Origin: Deroplatys truncata
Lineage: Eukaryota > Arthropoda > Insecta > Mantodea > Mantidae
Length of the DNA stretch: 64,000 nucleotides
Reading direction: 5' to 3'
Assembly: GCA_030765065.1 (NCBI GenBank)
Contig: CM060985.1
Location: 8,618,001-8,682,000 of the forward strand
Shown here: positions 56,487 through 64,000 of the stretch, one piece after another
Layout of the letters: each line of letters starts with the position of its first letter
Numbering within the stretch: position 1 is the first letter of the stretch
Notes under the pieces: model-generated
What the model was told of the DNA's origin: nothing
What the model saw: the letters and a program-made list of their open reading frames with translations, nothing else
Database searches by the model: none
Made by a program: the position numbers and the translations under genes

Positions 56487-57389
56487 ACATTTCACGAAGC
56501 CACACAAACTGTCAAGTGCAAAGATTCAGTGGCGGGGTATAGTAATGAATAGACCCCAGATTTTACTTTAAATACCTTTTCTTTGTGTGTACCAATAAAC
56601 TAAAACTGCTTAAATATCTTCAATTTATATAAAACAAGTACCTTTCTGTTAGCTATGGTTGCAAATAAGTCAATTTCTCTTGCTGCCATTAGCAAACATT
56701 GCTTTCAGCCACATTGAACTCTCTTCCTGCCTTTTGTTTCAATTTTTTCTGCATAAAGAATCACTTTACTCTTGAAAGTATTCAACATTAAAAATACAGC
56801 ATGTAAGCCAATATAACAAAATGATTAGTTCTAAGCTTGTGGAACCATCTTCTTTTTAGTGGATAAACATTTGGTGACATAGTTACCAAAGCTGTGATTG
56901 ACATCATATAAACAAACACTTTCTTCTGTTTGATTGCAACAAATGAAGGTGGCTATGAACTTGAAACAGCCTATTATTGTAAATTTGATGCATATTTTGC
57001 AATATTGTAGACAGAGGAGTTTTGATTGGCATGCTACTCTTAGTCCGTATTTACAGGATTAATGCGTAAATTCATGACGTACAGCTTCAAATTTTATATA
57101 TATGGAAGGGTTTTGTTTTACCTAAAATGACTATTTTGACGGTTGAGACCTATTTAGGATGTTATGGCTTAAAAGTGACTATTTAACCATTTGTTGTTTA
57201 TCAATTGTTTACATGCAGCAATGAAAGATAAGAGTCTTGACATTATGACGTTGGTTTGATTCAAAGAGTTTGTAGAAATGAGGCATTCTGGAAAAAGAAT
57301 GGTTTAATTCATTTTGTAGAAAGAGAAACAGAATACTTTTCCCCAATAATCTCTTTGGACAGGAGTGTAAGTTGATTCCTATATACTAT
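56487..57389. other. Nothing recognised
   Basis: No coding signature, RNA gene or element end. Confidence 0.4.
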
Positions 57390-58400
57390 TTAATTCATTT
57401 ACTGATGACATTTTTGAAAGAGCTGGGAAAAGCAATCCACATAGTCCAGTGATAGGAACCAAAGAAATACCAGGGTTACTTTATGCTGATGACCTAATGG
57501 TAGGTGCGATAACAGTTGTGGGATTAATGAAATTAGTGGGGCAAAAGAATAAACAGCAAGAAATCTAAAACAATAATATTTTAAAAAAGGCAGTAAATTA
57601 AAGAAAGATGAAAAATGGTATCTGAATGGAGGACTAGAAATACTGAAAGAATTTGATTATCTAGGAGTGAGAATAAGTAGTAACAGGGGATGGGAGGAAG
57701 GCAATGGCCAAAGGAAAACTAGTTATGAAAGGAGCGAGAGTGTGTCTACGGAAGATATAAAAAATGTCTGCAAATTGGTTGGAAAGCAGTGGTAGAATCA
57801 AAGATGTTATATGGAGTGCAAATCTGGGGTTTATTATCAGAAACTGTAAATAAAATTGAGGTAATACATGTAGAACATGAAGAAAAGGAATAGTGGTGGA
57901 AAGAGTTTTGAAATACTGGCACAGGAATCTGAAATTAGATGATGGTCATATACTTAAACTATACATGAAGTACAAAAATGCATTAGGGCACAATAATTGG
58001 GGGAAGAAATTGAAAGAAACTTTGGAAGAGATTGGTATGGGGGATGTATGACAGAGGGGTGAAAATAATTCAATAGGTTTTTGGAAGGAAGTAGGAAGAG
58101 ATTAGAAGATACTGAGAGGCAAGAGACGTGGTGAAGTTTACAGAATAAAAGATCTTTGAGGTTGTACAAGATAATAAAAAAATGGGGAAGGCAGAAGTAT
58201 GTTGAAAGTTGTGACAAGCAAGGAAGAGAGGGATTTGTATAGCAAAGGTTTGAGGAACAATAACAAGGAAGTATGTGTTGTGTGCTCCCAGTAAGTGGAG
58301 GGAGGGCATTTGAGATAGAAAAATAGGATAAATTGGAAAATATCACAGTGGCAATAAAAATGTTGACAGAGAATGGGAAAGAATTACAAGCATGGATGAA
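57390..58400 (+). pseudogene. LINE ORF2 remnant (family of 60255-62523)
   Basis: With many frameshifts: VIGTKEIPGLLYADDLMVGA (RT motif C, YADD), FDYLGVRISSNRGWEEGNG (thumb region), SKMLYGVQIWG-like text, FWKEVGRRLEDTE, and a remnant of the Cys-rich end (VCVVCS ... GGHL). Same order as in 60255-62523. Much more decayed than that copy. Confidence 0.75.
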
Positions 58401-59291
58401 TAATGGGTAAATGGATTAGAAAAGTAAAGAAAGATGAGAGGGAGTCAAATTAGGGCCCGAATGCAATGCAGATGACCCTGCTGGGCCCTTATAAACAGTT
58501 ACATACACTTCTTACAATTGAGATGGACACACTTTCCTAAGTAAATATAGGCTCTTTGTCATGCTTTGCTGACTGCAGTGTGACGCATTGTTTTATGAGT
58601 CAGATACCTCCTCAACTGTATTTGCCCAGTTCTTCTATTTGCTGTTCTTAATATATTGTGTTTTGCAAACAGCGGGAGTGGCTCCACGTCAGCTCTAGAG
58701 CGTTTACGTCACAATGATATATCTGTGGTGCACAGAGACCTATTCAATAAATTTTGAGACCATATTATTTTTCCGTCTTTATAGGCTATTATTTATTAGA
58801 AACAAATCCATAATTTAAAACAATAAACTGTTTCTAGCCATAATAATTTAGTAAATGCATTTTTAAACTTCTTGTGATTTTAGAAAGTGAAATATATTTT
58901 TAGGTGCATAAGAACAAAATTTGATGCAAACACACAACTGTATCCATTAATGGGTGAATATGCCACTGAGCAGCTATAAGCTATATTACCAACTGCTACA
59001 AGTGCAGAGTTGAGATTTGTATACACTGAGCACAAAAAAGTGATGAGATACATAAACAGACTAATAAATCCACACTTTTGGACATTCTATTACATCACAC
59101 TGAACATTGTTTAATAAATTTTTTATTGCCACCACCAAATCAACTATGGGAGTTCATCACCTCACCACCAGGGGCAAGTCGGTCACTTCTGACGGTAAGA
59201 GCAAGTAGCTCTTGAAACCAGTCAAGGCACAAAAAATGTGTTTCAACTTTTAGGTCACTGTTACTAGCTTATTCACATATTATACAAAAAA
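58401..59291. other. Nothing recognised
   Basis: No recognisable gene or repeat apart from AT-rich simple stretches. Confidence 0.4.
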
Positions 59292-60091
59292 TCTGATATG
59301 TTACACTCACATGTCTTTCTCTACTCTTGTACAAACTATTTTTACAAACGTTTATTCTCCATATGCTTCATGTTAATCGAGATATCGAGATGTTAATCTT
59401 ATTGGTAATTTTCTTGTAGATGCAAGGGGAATTGGTAGACTTTAAGCAATAGTCAAATATTTTAAGAGCTAGTTGCTATGTGGCGTATTCCATTCTCTTT
59501 GCATTACCAGGACAAAAAAAAATAAATGAATAAGTATTGGAAAATTTAAGGGAATAACAAGCAATATCTCGAAAATGGTTCACTCAACAAAAAAAATGTA
59601 TATAACATCTACATTTTTTGTGTAGTAAAATTTTGTCTATGTCTTATAGTTTACCTATTATGCAAAAGTCGTTCACAATGAAGAATACTTTTGGAGACAT
59701 TCCCAGAAAATTGTAGATATACATTTCATTCGTCATGAAAATATCTTAAACATATGATATTTTAATCGAAATCGTTAGAGCCATTTTTGAGAAAATTAAA
59801 ATTTTCGAAAAATGTTCCATGTAAAGGGTAATCTGGGGCGGGGGGGATTTTCTTGAAAACCTTCGTGTCGCATCTCTGGAAGATACTGAACCTAAATACC
59901 AAGTTTGGTGTTTATCCGACAGTTCGTTTCTGAGTTATGCTGTTCACAGACATATACACGGACATGTTTCAAAAATGCATTTTTTGGATTCAGGGAGCCT
60001 CAAAACATATATTTCCGGTGAAATCTCGGTATCAAATTTTTGGGTGGAATACAATACTTCTCCTACTTACTATACATAGTAGAGAAAGTAA
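59292..60091 (-). repeat. Family A copy, reversed (800 bp)
   Basis: It starts tctgatatgttacactcaca and ends tactatacatagtagagaaa then gtaa. Full set of family A words in reverse order, with a few internal deletions. It lies 160 bp left of the LINE at 60255, with another reversed copy directly right of that LINE. Confidence 0.9.
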
Positions 60092-60254
60092 AAAATGAAA
60101 GACTTAATTTTTAAACATGTATATTTTTAATGAAACAAACACGTAAACATTAAACCAGAATCTCTTTAACAATTGTTTAACAACATTTTATCACCAAAGT
60201 AATACTAAAGGAGAATAAATTATATAATAATAAATGATTAATTAAACCAAATAT

Positions 60255-62523
60255 CACTTCAGCAGATTGGATGGAGTATGTTAAAATGTTATTTGAGGAG
60301 GAGGGTTTTATTAAGATGAAACCAGTGGCAGATTTTGGAGTGGGATACGTAGATAGTGAAGTAAGAGATGAGGAGGTAGTGAAACAAGTGAAGGCAATGA
60401 AAAATAATAAGGCAACAGGTATTGATGGAATTCCTCCCGAGTTTATCAAAGAATGGTGTAGTGATGAGACTAGAGTAAAGATGTTTACAGATTTGTTTAA
60501 TGTAATAAAAACTAAGGGGTATGTACCAGAGCATTGGAGGAAAGCAATAATTCATCCTATATACAAAGGCAAGGGGAGCGTTGAAAAGCCTAATAATTAC
60601 AGGGGAATAGCATTACTATCAAATGTTGGAAAGATTTTCACAGGGATTTTAGCAAATAGGATACAAAACTGGGTAGAGGAATATATCCTCTCGGAGTTTC
60701 AAATGGGTTTTCGTAAGAGGAGAAGAATGGTAGATAACTTATTCATAATTAAAACTCTGGTGGATAAGTATTTAAAAGAAAAAAGGGGAAATTTGTACAT
60801 GGCATTTGTTGATTTGGAGAAAGCGTATGACTGCATTGATTTAAATTTGTTGTGGCACAAACTCTTGAGGAAGGGAGTAAGTCAACAGATGGTGAATTTA
60901 TTTAAAGCTCTATACAAGGAGAACACATTTTGTGTGAAGGTAGGAGTAGGATTGGTAACAAAGGAAGGGGTTACGACAAGGATGTAAGCTAAGTCCAGTG
61001 TTATTTAATCTGTATATTGATGATGTCCTCACTGAGATAGGAAGAAACAACAATTGGTTGCCTGTGATAAATAAGGTATCAATCCCTGGGTTATTATTTG
61101 CTGATGATTTAGTAATAGGATCTGTGTCAACGATTGGTTTGAAGCAGTCCCTACAGCAAATGAATAAATACTGTGATGAATGGAATCTGAAAGTAAATCA
61201 AGAGAAGACTCAAATTATAGTGTTTAAGAAAGGTGCCAAACTGGGCAAGTATGAGAAGTGGAAGAATGGAGAGAAGGAATATAAAGTGGTCAGAGACTGT
61301 ATATATTTAGGGGTTAAAATGGATGGGGGTGGAAAATGGGAGAAACAGAATAAACTGGTATTGGCGAAGGGGGCAATGTCAGAGATTAGAAGGTGCAAAT
61401 ATAGAATACCAGATATAAATGTTAAATGGCTAGAGAAAATATATAACACAGTAGTTGAAGCAAAAATGCTATATGGAAGTGAAATATGGGGAATAGAAGG
61501 AGGCTGGGAAGAGATAGATATGGTACATAGGAGTTTTTGTAGAGAAGTTTTAGGCCTGCCAAATGCTACAGTTAAGGAATTTGCTTTAATTGAATTGCAG
61601 AGAGTGGGGAGAAAAGGGGTAATAATGGAGAGAGCTCTTAAATATTGGTATAGACTATTAAATTTAGAAGAGAAGAACTTGTTGAGGCAGTGTTTGGAAT
61701 TTCAAGAAAGGAGCTTAAAGAAAAATGGGTGGAGTTATAGTATGCAAACTAATTTGGAAAATAGTGGTCTGGGAGAAATTTGGAGAAGGAGGGAAAATAA
61801 TGTTAAGGGTTTTTGGAAAGAAGCTAGGCAGAGGTTTGAAGATATAGAGATACAAAATTTATTTAGTAACATTGGGAAGAAAAGTTCCTTGGAATCATAT
61901 ATATTAATAAAAAATGTATGGGCTAGAGAACAATTATGTGGATAACTCAAATAAGGAACAAAGAGAAAGTATAGCCTGGGTACGAGCAGGTGTATGGAGA
62001 CTAATAGGAATGAGAAATGGCTTCCCACAGAACCAGTGTCCAATATGTGGGATTAAATGGAGTTTTATTTATGGACGCTCTTTAACTACTATGGTCCTTA
62101 GCGTCCCATTCTATACTGGGCGTGAAAGACCGGGAATTTTGCTCAGAGGCCTCTTTATCAGGCTTGAGGTTCTTTTACGTGCCGTAAATCTATGACACGG
62201 GACCACCGGCTTTACTTCCCTTCCGAAGGAAGCCATTCCAAGAATTTTTACGCCTGAAAAAATCCATTACCCTCTGCTGGGTTTGAGCCCGCGACCTTGG
62301 GAACTAGAGGCTAGCACGGTACCACTATTCCACGGAGGACGACCCAATATGTGGGGAAAGAGAAGATTTAGAACATATCGTGTTTGATTGTAATGGTACA
62401 CAACATTGGAGAAAGGAAGCTATAAATGGGAAATGGTTAAAACTGGACAGGAAAGTAGCCTCAAGCAAGATTTTTAACAAGGATAGTAAAAAGCTAGGAG
62501 AGTACCTCTCCAAAGTACAAAAA
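60255..62523 (+). pseudogene. LINE ORF2 (reverse transcriptase to C-terminal zinc knuckle), 5'-truncated and frameshifted
   Basis: The frame at 60271-60987 carries MKNNKATGIDGIPPEFIKEW, NYRGIALLSNVGKIF, ILSEFQMGFRKRR and MAFVDLEKAYDCID (motif A Asp). A one-base shift near 60965 breaks it. The next frame (to 61945) has GLRQGCKLSPVLFNLYIDDV (motif B), LLFADDLVIG (motif C, FADD), LKVNQEKTQIIVF, YLGVKMD and AKMLYGSEIWG. Another shift near 61930 leads to IAWVRAGVWRL and CPICG. There a SINE splits the gene. After it GEREDLEHIVFDC completes a C-x2-C-x7-H-x4-C knuckle. No endonuclease: the 5' end is missing. The end is cut by family A at 62524. Clade not assigned. Confidence 0.92.
62040..62355 (-). 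repeat. tRNA-derived SINE, family A-SINE, copy 3, nested in LINE with 12-bp target duplication
   Basis: The body 62052-62343 on the - strand begins gtcgtcctccgtggaatagt and ends aataaaactccatttaat. CCAATATGTGGG is repeated at 62040-62051 and 62344-62355. Removing body and one copy restores the codons CPICGEREDLEH of the LINE knuckle. Shares the full body with 56187-56473 and 26824-27112. Confidence 0.96.
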
Positions 62524-63415
62524 TCTGATGTGTTACACTCACATGACTTTCTCTACTCTTGTACAAACTATTTATACATACGCTTATTCTCCATCTACTT
62601 CATGTTAATCGAGATAAACATTTGCAGACTGTATCTTATTGTTAATTTTCTTGTAGATGTAAGGGGAAAATATATTTACCAGGGCAATGTAGAAAAACAG
62701 TAGCCTTTAAGCACATACATATTTCTTAATAGCTGGTTGCTAGGCGCAGCACCATTCCCTTTGCCACAGATTATAACTCTTTGCATATCCAAGACAAAAA
62801 AATGAATAATGAATTCCCATTTTAGAAAATAAATATTGAAAAATTTAAGGGAATAACAAGCAATATCTCGAAAATGGTTCACTCAACAAAAAAAAAATGT
62901 ATATGACATAAATTGTGTATTTTAACGCGCTCTACATTTTTTGTGTAGTAAAATTTTGTCTTATCTCTTATGGTTTACCAGTTATGCAAAAGTCGTTCAC
63001 AATAAAGAATACTTTTGGAGACATTCCCAGGAAATTCAAGATATACATTTTATTTGTCATAAAAATATCTTAAACATATGATATTTTAATCAAAATTGTT
63101 AAAGCCATTTTTGAGAAAATTAAAATTTTCGAAAAATGTTCCATGTAAAGGGTACTCTGGGGTGGGGGGATTTTCTTGAAAACCTTCGTGTCACATCTCT
63201 GGAAGATACTGAACACAAACACCAAGTTTGGTGTTTATCCGATTGTTCGTTTCTGAGTTATGCTGTTCACAGACACACACACGGACATGTTTCCAAAAAT
63301 GCTTTTTTTGGATTCAGGGGGTCTCAAAACATGTATTTCCGGTGAAATCTCGGTATCGAATTTTTGGGTAGAATACAATACTTCCCCTACTTACTATACG
63401 TAGTAGAGAAAGTAA
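62524..63415 (-). repeat. Family A copy, reversed, full length (892 bp)
   Basis: It starts tctgatgtgttacactcaca then tgactttctctactcttgta, and ends ttactatacgtagtagagaa then agtaa. It matches the copies in PGAM intron 3 over its length. The LINE frame reads directly into it, which is fortuitous. Confidence 0.92.
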
Positions 63416-64000
63416 AAGAAATGGTTATGGACAATAAAAAGAGATGTGAATTAGTTTCATCATGTGATGTTAAGTTATGTAATTATATTATCATCATCAT
63501 CATTTTTATGTTATAATTAAAGAGTGTAATATGGGTAGAATATGGCAAGATAACAGCTTGGGCTGATGTATAGCCATATTCCAAGGAAAATTGCTAGCAC
63601 AAATAAATAAATAAAATATAAAAAACATGATAATATTGATTTTAATGAAAAAAAAAAAAACTTTTAAAACATGGTGAAAATCACAATAAACAGAAAGTGT
63701 TAGAAAATGACTCTAGCTGTATGTGAAAGATAGGTACAGTCTGAGTAACAAGTGCTGCATCGGCGATCTCTCTTGTGGTATGAGCTTCCACAGTCGGGGA
63801 ATCGACTCCAAGCAATGTGAGGATGAGCATTATCGTGCAAAAGTCACTACATGATAAGCAAGAGTCTGCTAGATGTGCCAACCAGTTCCGTCCCTTGCTG
63901 ATTAGACACTCAACCTCCATTAAAAGGTGCTCTTGAAGAGAAAGTGCAGGGTGCATAGCCTTCTCCAAACTCTCTCCTTTCCACCTGGAACCCTCAAACA
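63416..64000. other. Mostly unrecognised; possible transposase trace
   Basis: On the - strand near 63850-63820 one frame gives HDNAHPHIAW, like the HDNARPH second catalytic block of Tc1/mariner-type transposases. Neighbouring text does not extend the match, and the 95-codon frame in another register (63968-63681) is not a gene I recognise. Confidence 0.3.

Overview
This window looks like animal nuclear DNA, most likely an insect (or another arthropod) with a large, repeat-rich, AT-rich genome. There is no bacterial-style gene packing. The recognisable genes are split by introns with GT..AG ends, and the spaces between exons are filled with decayed DNA transposons, non-LTR retrotransposons and tRNA-derived SINEs. 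Species cannot be fixed from the sequence alone; the insect call rests on the look of the proteins and the mix of elements, and is inference.

Three host genes can be supported. (1) The last two coding exons of a PACS (phosphofurin acidic cluster sorting protein) gene, + strand, 800-916 and 3145-3263; the rest lies left of the window. (2) A complete IGBP1/alpha-4/Tap42 gene (PP2A-family phosphatase regulator), - strand, three coding exons at 29793-29662, 26142-25409 and 21093-20898; the exon phases join into a 353-residue protein. (3) A cofactor-dependent phosphoglycerate mutase gene, + strand, four coding exons at 31935-32034, 32485-32717, 33959-34217 and 38783-38949, giving 253 residues plus an unresolved last few codons. 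IGBP1 and PGAM are divergent, with about 2.1 kb between their start codons. One further possible exon of unknown identity lies at 40500-40321 (-).

Repeat layout from left to right: old copies of an abundant unclassified repeat (called family A here) and a hairpin-flanked transposase remnant in the PACS intron; a 4.1 kb array of about 34 units of 119 bp at 4016-8118; a hAT scrap at 8908-9021; a 3.85 kb terminal-inverted-repeat element (12142-15994) with a dead LINE inside it; a second TIR element (17268-18598) holding a SINE; a GGCTGAGGTAGGCTGGC-type tandem repeat (20290-20720). The IGBP1 introns hold a LINE fragment, two transposase remnants, a SINE, a fold-back element and an internally deleted Merlin-like element. 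PGAM intron 3 is almost wholly made of six family A copies in alternating orientation.

Right of PGAM (39 kb onward) no host gene could be confirmed. This part holds SINEs, a dead Tc1-like element next to a dead mariner, a complete-length but inactivated Tc1/mariner-type element with TA duplication (47995-49256), a Harbinger remnant, several LINE C-terminal pieces, a striking element with 97-bp perfect inverted ends enclosing a LINE tail (53774-54764), and a LINE (60255-62523) that was hit by a SINE with a clear 12-bp target duplication and then cut off by a family A copy.

No new multi-gene system was found. The items most worth follow-up are the family A repeat and its inverted clusters inside the PGAM gene, and the 97-bp inverted-repeat element carrying a LINE tail.
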